In this document: in pieces, positions 8,265-18,900 of the stretch
Layout of the letters: each line of letters opens with the position of its first letter
Numbering within the stretch: position 1 is the first letter of the stretch
Notes under the pieces: model-generated
The model's database searches: none
What the model saw: the letters and a program-made list of their open reading frames with translations, nothing else
What the model was told of the DNA's origin: nothing
Translations under genes and position numbers: made by a program
From: Leptospira kemamanensis
GTDB lineage: Bacteria; Spirochaetota; Leptospiria; Leptospirales; Leptospiraceae
Reading direction: 5' to 3'
Length of the DNA: 64,000 bases
Assembly: GCF_004769665.1 (NCBI RefSeq)
Contig: NZ_RQGG01000028.1
Location: forward strand, 124,001-188,000

Positions 8265-9140
8265 TGAGGGACCTTCCCACACCACGTATTCGATGGAAAG
8301 GGATTCTTTCTCTAGAATTTCCGGTAAAATCGGCACAAGAGAGAGATACTCTCCATGATTCTCCATCCCCATACAAGAACCACCATGGCAAATCCGCCCT
8401 TTTTCATCATACAACACATATTGGATGAGGTTGTCCCATTTCCTATCCCCGCGAATGGGGTCGGAAGAAGGAACGAGGGCTAGGTAATGAAACCCTTGGT
8501 TTTTCCTACGTTCGAGCCGAAACCGAAGTCGGTTGTGTTTGGTCAGAGGTTCTGTTGCATACAAAAGCTCCCCTTTCCCTGGATTCCAATGTTGGAAACC
8601 GTGGACTCCGGCTACTTGTTCGGCACGGCTCCACTCTCGTTTGCCTTCTTTTCGAATGGATTTTCTCGATTGGTTTTCATGAGTGAAATCAAAACTGAAA
8701 CTGGAAACACAACCTGAAATGGTGATGCGGATGGCGACCCGAGAGATTTCTGAAAGTGAAAATGGGAACCGACTCCAAAGGCCAGGTACATCAAATCGTT
8801 CCCAAGTTTGGACAGTGTGTTCGGATGTTTGGCAAGACAAAAGTCTGTCAGACGAATCATAAAAGGCAGCTACAACATATAAGGAAACAGCTTGGTTTGT
8901 TTCGTTTTGACCGCCAGTGATGACAATGGTTGGACAATCAAAGGAAACATCTTTTCCCAAACCATCCACAAATTGCATACGACTCACCTTCCAACCAAGG
9001 GTAACTCCTGCTGTGAGGGGGAGATTTTTCATGGGAATGGCATCATACGCATCACACACGTCATACGGTGGATGGATGGGGAGATCCAGATGAAGAGTCA
9101 CTGGCTCGTTTGAGGTGGAAAAAACAAAACTATTTCGCAT
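8253..9140 (-). CDS. Protein of unknown function between thrS and infC
   Basis: 295 residues with no family I recognise, no signal peptide and no membrane segment. It looks like a mainly beta, globular cytoplasmic protein: alternating hydrophobic strands (VTLHLDLPIHPP, VSLYVVAAFYDSS, RVAIRITISG, YLALVPSS, IQYVLYDEKG), many Trp and Pro, and two Cys near SFDCPT and SGCVSS. The halves have a similar strand-rich look, so two beta-sandwich domains are possible. It interrupts the usual thrS-infC adjacency. The ATG at 9138-9140 lies inside a perfect inverted repeat. Conservation of this insertion among leptospires would be informative. Confidence 0.7.
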   Translation of the reverse strand: MRNSFVFSTSNEPVTLHLDLPIHPPYDVCDAYDAIPMKNLPLTAGVTLGWKVSRMQFVDGLGKDVSFDCPTIVITGGQNETNQAVSLYVVAAFYDSSDRLLSCQTSEHTVQTWERFDVPGLWSRFPFSLSEISRVAIRITISGCVSSFSFDFTHENQSRKSIRKEGKREWSRAEQVAGVHGFQHWNPGKGELLYATEPLTKHNRLRFRLERRKNQGFHYLALVPSSDPIRGDRKWDNLIQYVLYDEKGRICHGGSCMGMENHGEYLSLVPILPEILEKESLSIEYVVWEGPSGTL

Positions 9141-9167
9141 AGGAAGGAAACTTACTTACCTTCCTAT
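9139..9167 (-). promoter_or_regulatory. Perfect 9-bp inverted repeat covering a start codon
   Basis: ATAGGAAGG at 9139-9147 is repeated inverted as CCTTCCTAT at 9159-9167 with an 11-base loop. On the coding strand the 3' arm ends in the A and T of the ATG of the unknown gene, and the 5' arm contains AGGAAGG, a purine-rich ribosome-site-like stretch. Folding would bury the start codon. There is no T-run, so it is not an ordinary terminator for thrS. Confidence 0.5.
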
Positions 9168-9185
9168 GTTAGTCAAGATATTTCT

Positions 9186-11102
9186 TTAGTTCAGTTCCCC
9201 TTTGAGAAGAGATAGAAAACCATCTCGAGACACAGTCTCTGTTTTCTCTTCTCCCATGCGACGGAACGAAATACTTCCTGCTTCTTTCTCTTTGTCTCCA
9301 AGGATCAGGGTATAACTGCTTCGTTTCATGATGGAATCCCTAATTTTACTACCAATCTTTTCGTTTCGAACATCGAGTTCGACTCGGAAACCTTGCATCA
9401 CTAAATCTTGATATACTTCTTTCGCATAATCACTATGAGTTTCTGCCACAGTTAAAACACGAATTTGGATTGGGTTCAGCCAAAGAGGGAATTTTCCTTC
9501 GAAGTGTTCGATGAGAATTCCAATGAAACGTTCGAGGGATCCATAAATCGCTCTGTGGATCATCACAGGTGCATGTTTTTTTCCATCAGAGGCAGTGAAA
9601 TCGAGTTCGAAACGGTTAGGCATCGAAAAGTCAATTTGAACGGTTCCGCATTGCCAGAGTCGTCCGAGTGAGTCTTTGATATTGAACTCAATTTTTGGAC
9701 CATAAAAAGCGCCGTCGCCTTCTTTGATCCCATATTCGATTCCTTTTTTCTTTAAGGCATCATGTAATGCTTGTGTAGCGAGGTTCCAATCTTCATCACT
9801 TCCTTGTGATTTTTCAGGTCTTGTGGCAATGAAGGTTTTGAATTCAGTGAATCCAAATTTTTTGTACACATCAAAGGTAAAGTCAATGATGTCTTCCACT
9901 TCTGATTCCACTTTTTCCAATGGTGCATAGATATGGGCATCGTCTTGTGTGAAGGCCCGAACACGGAAAAGGCCGTGAAGAACCCCTGACATTTCATGTC
10001 TGTGTACGTTTCCAAGTTCCATAAAACGAAGTGGGAGTTCTCTGTACGAGTGCATATGGTATTTGTAAATCAAACAACAACCAGGGCAGTTCATGGGTTT
10101 GACAGCAAACTCACTTTCATCGATGTCAGTGAAATACATGTTTTCTTTAAAATTATCCCAGTGACCGGACTTTTTCCAAAGGGAAGAATTTAAGATGGCT
10201 GGGGTTTTGATTTCTTGGTATCCACGTCTAAAACATTCTTCGCGTATGTAAGAGGCAAGAGTGTTCCAAAGAACAGTTCCTTTCGGATGCCAAAACGGAA
10301 ATCCTGGAGCTTCGTCTTGGAAACTAAAGAGGTCGAGTTCTTTTCCCAGTTTTCTATGGTCTCTTTTTTTTGCTTCTTCGATGAGAAAGATATATTCATC
10401 TAACAGTTTTTTGGTGGGAAAAGACACACCATAAATACGAGTGAGTTGTTTGTTTTTGGAATCCCCTTTCCAATACGCACCTGAAATGGCTGTGAGTTTG
10501 AAAGCTTTCAGTTGGCCAGTGCGTGCCACGTGAGGCCCACGGCAAAGGTCATACCATTCCCCTTGTCCATATAACGAAACAGAGGCGGCATCAAATCCTT
10601 GGATGAGTTCTACTTTATACGGTTCGTTTTCTTTTTTAAACTTTTCAATGGCCTCTTCTTTGGAAAGCTCCCAACGTTTTACTGTGAGATCTTCTTTGAC
10701 AATTTTTGCCATCTCGGCTTCAATCTTCGGAAGGTCATCAACAGTGATGACGGTGTCACCAAAATCAATATCATAAAAAAAGAATCCCGGTCCATTTTCG
10801 ATCACAGGACCAACAGTTAACCTGGCGTGAGGCCATAACCGCTGAACTGCCATCCCCAGAAGGTGCGCAGAAGAATGATGGAAAACTTCCTTTCCCTCTT
10901 TGTCATCAAAGGTGAGAAATGTGACTTTCGTATTTTCGGTAGGAACAAATGATAAATCAACTGTCCGTCCATCGGACAAGACAACGGCAAGAGCTTTCTC
11001 TTTTAAGAAAGGCAGTTGGTTTTGGACAAAATCAGAAAATGACTTTCCTAATTCGAGTTCTTTAGAACTACCATCGGGTAATGTAATTGTAAGTGCTGCC
11101 AT
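9186..11102 (-). CDS. thrS: Threonine--tRNA ligase
   Basis: 638 residues, normal length. Domains: TGS (about 1-60), the editing/second additional domain with [14 protein letters not shown], the class II catalytic core (zinc ligands in MNCPGCC, VHRHE and [11 protein letters not shown]) and the anticodon-binding domain from about 540. It charges tRNA-Thr. I chose the ATG at 11100-11102 because GGGA lies eight bases upstream and the TGS domain begins at once; a GTG 24 bases upstream would add eight unneeded residues. The gene precedes infC after one unrelated gene, an echo of the common thrS-infC-rpmI-rplT cluster. Confidence 0.96.
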   Translation of the reverse strand: MAALTITLPDGSSKELELGKSFSDFVQNQLPFLKEKALAVVLSDGRTVDLSFVPTENTKVTFLTFDDKEGKEVFHHSSAHLLGMAVQRLWPHARLTVGPVIENGPGFFFYDIDFGDTVITVDDLPKIEAEMAKIVKEDLTVKRWELSKEEAIEKFKKENEPYKVELIQGFDAASVSLYGQGEWYDLCRGPHVARTGQLKAFKLTAISGAYWKGDSKNKQLTRIYGVSFPTKKLLDEYIFLIEEAKKRDHRKLGKELDLFSFQDEAPGFPFWHPKGTVLWNTLASYIREECFRRGYQEIKTPAILNSSLWKKSGHWDNFKENMYFTDIDESEFAVKPMNCPGCCLIYKYHMHSYRELPLRFMELGNVHRHEMSGVLHGLFRVRAFTQDDAHIYAPLEKVESEVEDIIDFTFDVYKKFGFTEFKTFIATRPEKSQGSDEDWNLATQALHDALKKKGIEYGIKEGDGAFYGPKIEFNIKDSLGRLWQCGTVQIDFSMPNRFELDFTASDGKKHAPVMIHRAIYGSLERFIGILIEHFEGKFPLWLNPIQIRVLTVAETHSDYAKEVYQDLVMQGFRVELDVRNEKIGSKIRDSIMKRSSYTLILGDKEKEAGSISFRRMGEEKTETVSRDGFLSLLKGELN

Positions 11103-11151
11103 AAGTGTAATCCCAGGTTTCCGCACGCACCCTCTCCCGAAAAGTAAAGTT

Positions 11152-11745
11152 TTACCAGAGTTTTCCTGTTTCGAGAGATTCTGTTAGTTTCGTAAAACTT
11201 TCCTCCACAGATTCCTTTCGCCCAAACCCACCGGCACGTTCCAAATCGATAAATCCATGCACGATGGAACGAATGATCCGAATCCTGTGGACTGTTTCCT
11301 CATTCCATTCTCCCAAAGGGAAGGCATCCAAACAGATTTGTAAAATCTGGTCTCCTAATCGTTTCAATTCCTCGTCAGTTTCAGTGGAAACAATGACTAA
11401 TGGATACAGATTGGGGAAGTCTTTGGCAAACCCTCTGTAGGACTTCAAAAACGGGGAAATCCTTTTTTGTTTTGTGGATACGGACTGAATTGATTCTTTT
11501 AAACGTTCACCTAATAATTGTAAGGCTTTTTTTCTCATTTCCCGAAAAATGTCTTCCGTATCCTTCACATGATTGTATAAGGAAGGAGTCCGAATCCCTA
11601 ATGATTCTGCCAATGTGGACAATCGAAAATCATCAAAACCAACGGTTTGGAGAATTTCCCATGCGGAATCTAAAATCACATTCCGTGTGATTTGGCTTTG
11701 GCCTTTTTTGGGCCTACCAGTTTTGTTTTTTATTTTTTTTGCCAT
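11152..11745 (-). CDS. TetR-family transcriptional regulator
   Basis: 197 residues. The N-terminal DNA-binding domain shows the TetR pattern [20 protein letters not shown] followed by the helix-turn-helix [18 protein letters not shown]. The C-terminal half resembles the WHG-type ligand domain ([15 protein letters not shown]). The ATG lies inside the last codons of the upstream hydrolase gene (16-base overlap), so both are expressed together. Two tandem palindromes sit in front of the hydrolase gene and are the obvious target, which suggests autorepression. The ligand is unknown. Confidence 0.88.
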   Translation of the reverse strand: MAKKIKNKTGRPKKGQSQITRNVILDSAWEILQTVGFDDFRLSTLAESLGIRTPSLYNHVKDTEDIFREMRKKALQLLGERLKESIQSVSTKQKRISPFLKSYRGFAKDFPNLYPLVIVSTETDEELKRLGDQILQICLDAFPLGEWNEETVHRIRIIRSIVHGFIDLERAGGFGRKESVEESFTKLTESLETGKLW

Positions 11746-12617
11746 AAGGATTGGATGTCTTGATAAAAACGTTTTGGTTCTTCTAAGAAAGGATAATGAC
11801 CACCATTTTCATATAAGAATACTTTCCCTCCGATGATTTCTTGAATCCAAAGGGCTTCTTCTTTTGGCGAAGAAAAATCAGGATCCTTTAATCCCATGAT
11901 GATGATGTGATTTCCTTTTATATTAGGTAATTCATCTTCACATTCTTTTTTACTCGCAAATATCATAGAACGAATGGCATACATCCTACCTTCTTCTTTT
12001 AGATTGATTTTGAGTTTTTCCTTTCTTTCTTCCAAATCTTTCGGAGGTAAGACGGGAAAAAGTGATTCGTAAAAGTTGACCCAAGCACTCGGTCCCCAAG
12101 GCCCTCGAAACGCGATCTGCAAAATAGATTTCAATCCAAAGGACAAAGGTTCTTTCTCTCGCACAAAGGGACCAGACAAAATCAAACCTAACACTCGTTT
12201 CCTTTCTTTTGACTGAATGTACACGGCAGAAGCTGCTGTCATGGAATTGGCAATGATATATACATTTTGTAAATCTTTTTCACGGATAAAGGAAAGGATG
12301 TCGAGAGCCGTTTCTTTTGGACCGTAGGAAGAAAAATTCACATCAGATTCTCCAAGTCCCCGTAAATCAAAAGAATAAACTTTTCCATCTTTTTCCAGTT
12401 GGATTGCTAATTCGGAATAACTTTCCTTGCGGTCCCCAATACCAGGCAATAATATAAAATGATTTGTTCCAGAGCCTAATTCAGAATAGGCGATTTTCCC
12501 TTCCTGTGTTTGGAAAAACTGAGTCAAAAACTTCGGCTCTGGAGTGGATTCCCCAAAGAGTAGGACAGGAAACAAAATCGGCATCAAAAATGGGAAATGG
12601 TGGTAGTTCAATTTCAT
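11730..12617 (-). CDS. Secreted or membrane-anchored alpha/beta hydrolase
   Basis: 295 residues. An N-terminal hydrophobic segment (PFLMPILFPVLLFGES) looks like a signal peptide. The rest is an alpha/beta-hydrolase fold: ILLPGIGDRKESY oxyanion region, SFDLRGLGES strand, nucleophile serine in IIANSMTAAS (the elbow is N-S-M rather than the usual G-x-S-x-G), acid candidate in GLKDPDF, and catalytic His in NGGHYPFLEEP. Substrate unknown; lipid or ester hydrolysis is plausible. It shares an operon with the overlapping TetR regulator, and two 15-bp palindromes lie 4 to 39 bases before the ATG. No clear ribosome site is visible. Confidence 0.8.
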   Translation of the reverse strand: MKLNYHHFPFLMPILFPVLLFGESTPEPKFLTQFFQTQEGKIAYSELGSGTNHFILLPGIGDRKESYSELAIQLEKDGKVYSFDLRGLGESDVNFSSYGPKETALDILSFIREKDLQNVYIIANSMTAASAVYIQSKERKRVLGLILSGPFVREKEPLSFGLKSILQIAFRGPWGPSAWVNFYESLFPVLPPKDLEERKEKLKINLKEEGRMYAIRSMIFASKKECEDELPNIKGNHIIIMGLKDPDFSSPKEEALWIQEIIGGKVFLYENGGHYPFLEEPKRFYQDIQSLWQKK

Positions 12618-12620
12618 AAA

Positions 12621-12656
12621 ACTAATCTAATTAGTTATTTAACTAATGCAATTAGT
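12621..12656 (-). promoter_or_regulatory. Tandem palindromic operator of the TetR/hydrolase operon
   Basis: Two 15-bp palindromes of the form ACTAAT-N3-ATTAGT lie at 12621-12635 (ACTAATCTAATTAGT) and 12642-12656 (ACTAATGCAATTAGT). Their centres are 21 bp apart, two helical turns, which would place two TetR dimers on the same face. They lie directly upstream of the hydrolase ATG and would block RNA polymerase. The promoter itself is not clear; TTGCAT is a possible -35. Confidence 0.75.
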
Positions 12657-12781
12657 TTTTTTACGCGAACCTCATTTTTTTTGGATAAGAGGTTTTGGGA
12701 TGGGTAATTTTTAAACCTGTTTGGACGAAGGAGGTAAAAATTCGCTTCCTTTCCTATGGAAACCTTCATAGTGGAAGAGAT

Positions 12782-14134
12782 ATGTACCAAATTACCTTTT
12801 ACGACAAAGAGCAAACTCACCTAAAAGCCAACAAAAAAGGAATTACCATATTAGAAACTGCCTTATCCAATCATTATCCCCTCTACCACCTTTGCGGAGG
12901 AAATGCAAAATGCACCACTTGCCGAGTGTTTGTTTCCGATGGACTGAGTGCCCTCGGTGATCGAAATGAAAGAGAACAATTACTCGCAGATAGAAAAGGA
13001 TGGCCAAAAGAAATTCGATTGGCATGCCAAACAGAAGTGTTTGGAGACATCAGTGTTCGAAGGATCATTCGAGACAATAAGGATTTAAAGACAGTCACCA
13101 GTGAATCTAAATCATCCAAAACAGGAGAAGAGTGTTTTGCTGTGATTTTGTTTTTGGACATCAAAGGATTCACTGCATTTACGGAAGCAAACTTACCTTA
13201 TGATGTAGTTTTTGTTTTAAATCGTTTTTTCCATGAGATGAGTGAACCAATTCTGAATAACGGTGGTGAAATTGATAAATTCATTGGAGATGGAATTTTG
13301 GCTTATTTTCAAATCCCCAATCGAGACATGCTAAAAGGTTCCACAAAAGAAGAATTAGAAGGACTCAAACGTGAAACAATGATGACTGCGGTGAGAGCAT
13401 GTCTTCGTATGTTTGACCAACTGAAAAAATTTAATATCGAAATGAAAGATAGGTTTAATTTCACCTTTGACATTCGATTAGGACTCCATGCAGGAAATGT
13501 AATTTATGGAGACATCGGGCATGCTGAATTCAAAAGCCAAACAGTGCTTGGAGATGTTGTCAATGTTGCAAGTCGTCTAGAAGCATTGAATAAAAAAACA
13601 AATACAAGGTTTTTGATTTCGGATGCGATTTATAATCAAATTCGTTCCTTTGTCTCCATCGATAAAAAGGTGATTACGAAATTAAGAGGGAAATCAGAAA
13701 CCATGTCAGCGTATTCCGTCATTGGTTTTAAAGTGCACGACTCTATTCTATCAATTCAAAAATACTTTGATCAAATGAATTTAGATTCCCCACATTGGAT
13801 TCAAAACTTAGAAAAAGAATGGAAAACTTTATCCCAAGAAAGAGGGATTCCCATCGATAACGAAAAGGAAACAACCGAGGAAGAAGTTTCACTTTTGTCT
13901 CTATTAGAAAAGATCTTTGATACCTTAGGAAATCCAAAATCATTGCAACAGGGAATCGATCGATTGGCAATCTGGCTTTCCAACCATTCCATCCAACGTG
14001 ACAAAATTTCCCAACTGCCTCCCCTTTTTCTAACAGTATGCAAAGATTCCAATGAAACTCTTTGGAATGAGAATATCCAAACAGATTTAAAAGAGATGTG
14101 GGCTGAGATTACAATCCCATTATTAGAAAGATAA
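12782..14134 (+). CDS. Class III nucleotide cyclase with an N-terminal [2Fe-2S] ferredoxin domain
   Basis: 450 residues from the ATG at 12782, which has GGAAGAG upstream; a longer TTG-started frame from 12695 is less likely. Residues 1-95 form a plant-type [2Fe-2S] ferredoxin with cysteines C38, C44, C47 and C82. Residues about 117-310 are an adenylate/guanylate cyclase catalytic domain with metal aspartates D126 (FLDIKGF) and D170 (FIGDGI), and QTVLGDVVNVASRLE. The C-terminal 130 residues are unassigned. The architecture suggests cyclic nucleotide synthesis controlled by redox state. It is the first gene on the plus strand here, divergent from the TetR/hydrolase operon, and 53 bases before the transporter gene. 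Confidence 0.9.
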   Translation: MYQITFYDKEQTHLKANKKGITILETALSNHYPLYHLCGGNAKCTTCRVFVSDGLSALGDRNEREQLLADRKGWPKEIRLACQTEVFGDISVRRIIRDNKDLKTVTSESKSSKTGEECFAVILFLDIKGFTAFTEANLPYDVVFVLNRFFHEMSEPILNNGGEIDKFIGDGILAYFQIPNRDMLKGSTKEELEGLKRETMMTAVRACLRMFDQLKKFNIEMKDRFNFTFDIRLGLHAGNVIYGDIGHAEFKSQTVLGDVVNVASRLEALNKKTNTRFLISDAIYNQIRSFVSIDKKVITKLRGKSETMSAYSVIGFKVHDSILSIQKYFDQMNLDSPHWIQNLEKEWKTLSQERGIPIDNEKETTEEEVSLLSLLEKIFDTLGNPKSLQQGIDRLAIWLSNHSIQRDKISQLPPLFLTVCKDSNETLWNENIQTDLKEMWAEITIPLLER

Positions 14135-14187
14135 AATAAACCTTGCCTTTCTTCTATCATGGTTTCTCCTATTGAGTATCAAGTTAC

Positions 14188-15906
14188 ATGTCGAATGAAG
14201 TTCCAAAACAATCTATTAGTAAACATTTAATCAAAATCATCATCCAATTGATTCAGTCCAAACAAGGGCCCGCTGCAATTCGTTATGGGATTTTTCTTCT
14301 TTTACTTGTGATTACCTTTAATGGATTCAATGTATTAAATAGTTTTGTAGGAAGAGATTTTATCTCATCCATAGAACAAAAAAATGAATCAGGTTTTTAC
14401 AAATATGCCTTGTTATATGGACTTGTTTTTCTCATCTCTGCCGGGATCGGTGCCATTTATCGTTTTCTGGAAGAACGACTAGGGATCTTATGGAGAGAAC
14501 AATTGACATGGCGACTCACCAATTCTTATTTAAGTGAAAAAACATATCATTCCATTTTAAACCAAAAAGGAATCGAAAATCCAGACCAACGCATCACAGA
14601 CGATGTGAAAGCCTTCACTACCACTACTTTGTCTTTTATTTTATTATTTCTCGGTGGAGTATTCTCTGCGATCTCCTTTGCAGGTGTACTTTGGACAATC
14701 AATCCTATCTTATTTTTAGTGGCGATTCTCTATGCAAGCATTGGAACTATCTCTACGATTTATCTCGGAAAAGAACTGATTCGCCTTAATTACAACCAAT
14801 TGGATTTGGAAGCCAACTACCGTTCTGATTTACTCCACATCAAACAACATGCGGAATCCATAGCTTTAACTCATCGTGAACTTCGAATGTCTGTTCGCCT
14901 CAAATCTAAACTAAAAAAACTAGTCACCAACTTTAGAAAATTGATCTCCGTCAATTTACGATTGAGCCTATTTACAAATAGTTATAATTATTTCATTCAA
15001 ATCATTCCGATGTTACTCATTGCTCCCAGTTATATGAGAGGAGAAATCGAATTTGGTGTGATCACCCAAGCAGGACTTGCGTTCACAACTTTACTGAATG
15101 CGTTTTCACTCATAGTCACGCAATTCCAATCAATTTCAGCTTTTTCTGCCGTTGTAAAACGATTACAAACTTTAGATACAGCGATGGTTCTTTCGGAAGA
15201 ATTGATGAAAGAAAAATCAAAAACCAATTTCCTGTCTAATGAAATCAAATTTGAAAACTTTAGTATCTATGCGAATGACAAATCAAGATACATTATTGAA
15301 AATTTAAATCTATCGATCAAACAAAAAGAACGTTGGCTTGTGACTTCTGTTGATGAAGCCACCAAATTGAGTTTTTTTCGAGCACTTGCTGGTATCAGCA
15401 ATCACGAAGAAGGAAAACTCCTTAGACCCAATCGAGACAAAATTTTATTTTTACCGGAACAACCCTATTTGCCACCAGGAAGATTACGAAATGTAATTGT
15501 ACCAGCATTCCTTGGAAATTCCGTGTCCGATTCGCAGGTCATGAAAGAATTAAAAAATTTTGGACTCGATACGTTAGTGAAACGATTGGGTGGTCTTTCT
15601 GCACTGAAAGAGTGGGACGACGAACTGTCATTAGCTGAGAAATTCAAAATTTCAACCATTCGAATCCAATACGCAAAACCAAAATTTGTAGTACTCGATC
15701 GGCCCACATCCAGCGTGGGGAAATTTGAAATTTCTAAAATTCTAAAAAAGTTTTATAGCTTAGGAATCACAACCATTGTTTTGGCAAAGGGTGAAGAAAC
15801 AGCACTCGAATATGATTACCAATTGAACTTAAGCCATTTCGGGAAATGGACTGTCACAACTTTAAATCCATTCCGTGAGGAGAGCGATGTTTCGATTACA
15901 AAATGA
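14188..15906 (+). CDS. ABC exporter of the SbmA/YddA type with a degenerate ATPase domain
   Basis: 572 residues. Residues about 30-330 form a membrane domain like those of YddA, SbmA and peroxisomal ABCD proteins, with six likely helices and the EERLGILWREQLTWRLTN loop. Residues about 350-570 look like an ABC ATPase that has lost its motifs. The Walker A position reads TSVDEATKL (only K393 kept), the Q-loop region reads LPEQPYL, the signature reads LSLAEKFK, and Walker B ends VVLDRPTS with Arg505 for the catalytic Glu. ATP hydrolysis is therefore unlikely. SbmA itself works on the proton gradient without an ATPase, so a gradient-driven transporter is one reading. It overlaps the next gene by 20 bases. 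Confidence 0.8.
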   Translation: MSNEVPKQSISKHLIKIIIQLIQSKQGPAAIRYGIFLLLLVITFNGFNVLNSFVGRDFISSIEQKNESGFYKYALLYGLVFLISAGIGAIYRFLEERLGILWREQLTWRLTNSYLSEKTYHSILNQKGIENPDQRITDDVKAFTTTTLSFILLFLGGVFSAISFAGVLWTINPILFLVAILYASIGTISTIYLGKELIRLNYNQLDLEANYRSDLLHIKQHAESIALTHRELRMSVRLKSKLKKLVTNFRKLISVNLRLSLFTNSYNYFIQIIPMLLIAPSYMRGEIEFGVITQAGLAFTTLLNAFSLIVTQFQSISAFSAVVKRLQTLDTAMVLSEELMKEKSKTNFLSNEIKFENFSIYANDKSRYIIENLNLSIKQKERWLVTSVDEATKLSFFRALAGISNHEEGKLLRPNRDKILFLPEQPYLPPGRLRNVIVPAFLGNSVSDSQVMKELKNFGLDTLVKRLGGLSALKEWDDELSLAEKFKISTIRIQYAKPKFVVLDRPTSSVGKFEISKILKKFYSLGITTIVLAKGEETALEYDYQLNLSHFGKWTVTTLNPFREESDVSITK

Positions 15907-18900
15907 ATCTGGGATTGTGATGTTATTTCACCCCAACCTTTCTCTCCATTCCATTTTTCATAAGGATACCTTTGTGAACTTGTATGTGGGAAATACACTG
16001 GAACCAAGTGTGTTTAATATTTTTTTACAGTTAGAATCCAACAATACGAAACAAATCATCCCTCTCTTTGCAACAAACGAAGATACAACGATTCAAACTT
16101 CCGAAACCTCCTTACAAATTACACAAAAAATCCAGAACCTAGATATTCATTGTGAACTCCAACTTCACCCCAAGGAAAACCGATGGCGATACCAAGTAAA
16201 GGTAAGGAACCAAGGCGATATTTCCTTTCATTATTCCCTTATCTTTGTCCAGGATTTAGGACTCTGTGCATATTCTGCTGCGAGGCTCAACGAATCCTTT
16301 GTCTCTCAATACATCCATCACCAAATCATAGAAAATCCCAACCATGGTGTGATGATTCTTTCAAGACAAAACGAATCCGTGTTTGGTGGTCATCCATCCT
16401 GTTTTCATTTGGCAAATCAAAAAATGATTCACTACGCAACCGATGGAAAAGACATCTTTCAGAATGGAGAACTGCTTACTCTTTCCAATCGGAATAAACA
16501 AGGGGAACATTCAGTCATTGCCTTAGGGACCGAATTATTTACAATTTCTCCGAAAACGAATCAGGAAACTAACATAGTCTCTGTATTTTTCCCAAATCTG
16601 GATTCGATCTCAACCTTTTCACCTAACAATGATTCCTTAAAATCCTTTTTCTTGGGATTTCCGGAAGTAAATGTTTCTGGCAATGAATCCCCTATCGCCA
16701 CTAAAAGTTATTTCCAAAATCCAATTCTATGGAATGGAAAAGAAGTCTCGGAGCATACCTTAAAAAAACGATTTCCAGAGAAATGGCGGCATGTGGAACG
16801 AGATGAAGACGGAAATCTCTACTCTTTTTTTACTGAGAACGATTCGTACGTCACTCTCGCAAAAAAAGAATCCCTATGCCTTAGGCCTCATGGACAAGTC
16901 ACTCGCACAGGAAGTGAAGACACTCCCAAAGAATCATCCCTCACATTCACATCTTATTTTTCTGGGATATTTTTATCTCAACTCACTGTAGGTCATACAA
17001 GTCTGAACCTTCTCCTTTCCAGAAATCCAATGGGTCTCGGAAAACATTTGTCTAAGGGTTTCCGTATTTTTTGCAAAGAAAAGGAAACTTGGTGTTTACT
17101 AGATACTCCTTCCTATATGGTCTTCCAACCAAAACATTTAGTGTGGGTGTATCAAAACGAAAACCAAAATCTCACCATTTCCATCACAGCAAATGACGAT
17201 GATTCCATTGATTTCGTCATGCAATCAGAGAATGAGAATCCCATTGATATCCTCTTTAGTTTTTCGATTGGCCTCGATGGGGACAATGGTGATTTAAAGA
17301 TTCCTTCCCTCATCGAAATCGAAAGCAATTGGATCCGAATAAAACCAAATCCCAATAGCCAACTGAAGTCCAGACTGGAAGGCAAAGGATTTCGCATCAC
17401 AAGTCCCAATCTCGCATCCTTTGTGATCTCTGATGACAGACAAATTTTTTCGGATCAAACTCCATACGATTCCTCCTACCTCATCATACAAACCAAACTC
17501 CAATCCCAAATCTCATTTTCCATCTCTGCCGATTTGGAAAAAACATCTCCTGAAAAAAAAGAATCTTTCCCACAGAACTTAGATTTAGCGGATCCTCCGA
17601 TGGCAAATATTTCAAAAAGCCAAGATACGGAACCTTCATCTAACAACCATTTGTCGAATCATTCAGATTTTGAGTTTAATATTCTTCTACAAGATTTGCA
17701 GAATGCAGCATACAACTTAGCCAACCTCGATTTTTCGGAGATGGTGGAGATCCTACCTTGGTACAAACAAAATGCGGAAATCCATTATCTAAACCCAAGA
17801 GGATTGGAGCAGTATTCTGGTGGTGGTTGGGGCACACGGGATGTATGCCAAGGAGCCCTCGAATTCCTTTTCTCACAAGGAAAAGTTGCAGCAGTCCGAA
17901 ATCTTCTCCTCCGTGTTTTCCAAGAACAAAATGAAGATGGTGATTGGCCACAGTGGTTTATGTTGTATGATAGAGACAAGGAGATTCGCGCAAACGATTC
18001 CCACGGTGACATCATCTATTGGCCGTTACTTGGAGTATTCACTTATTTGGAAAGGACAGATGATCTTTCGATTTTAGAGGAAAGGTTTTTGTCAAACACG
18101 AAGGAATCATTAACAATTCTCCAAGCGATCGAAAGAAGTTTACAAGAAATCCAAACAAGGTCCATCCCAGAAACGAGTTTGCCAAAGTATGGACATGGCG
18201 ATTGGAACGACTCGATGCAACCGAAAGACACTGAAATTCGAGAGAAAGCCGTCAGTACTTGGACAGCTGAATTACAATTGATACTTTATACAAAGCTAAT
18301 TTGGATGTATCAATTATTAGGTGATACAGAAATAAAAGAATTCTACGAAGGATTCACAAAAAAAGTAAAAGAAGAAATTCGTTTTCATTGTATGCCCGAT
18401 GGTGTAATAGCAGGGCTTGTGAAATTTTCGAAAAACGGGGAACCATCCTATCTTTTACACCCTCTTGATGGAGAAACCAATATCCATTACAGCATCCTTC
18501 CGATGATTTACGGAATTTTATCCAATGTATTCACTTTAGAAGAAGCAAATCATCATTTAGAAATCATCCAAGACCATCTAACAGGACCAGATGGAGCCCG
18601 ATTATTTGACAAACCTGTATCTTACCAAGATGGAAAAGAGAAGTTTTTTAGACGAGCCGAAACTGCTAGTTTTTTTGGAAGAGAAATTGGATTAATGTAC
18701 ACCCACGCTCATTTGCGGTATTGCGAAGCATTGGCCCACATGGGAAAAGCAGATGTATTTTTCAAAGAATTGAATCGAACCAACCCCATAGGTATCACAA
18801 ACCGAATTCCAACGGCTAAGTTACGACAATCCAATTGTTATTATTCTAGCTCGGATGCGAATTTTTTAAATCGTTACGAAGCACAAAACTTTTACGAGGG

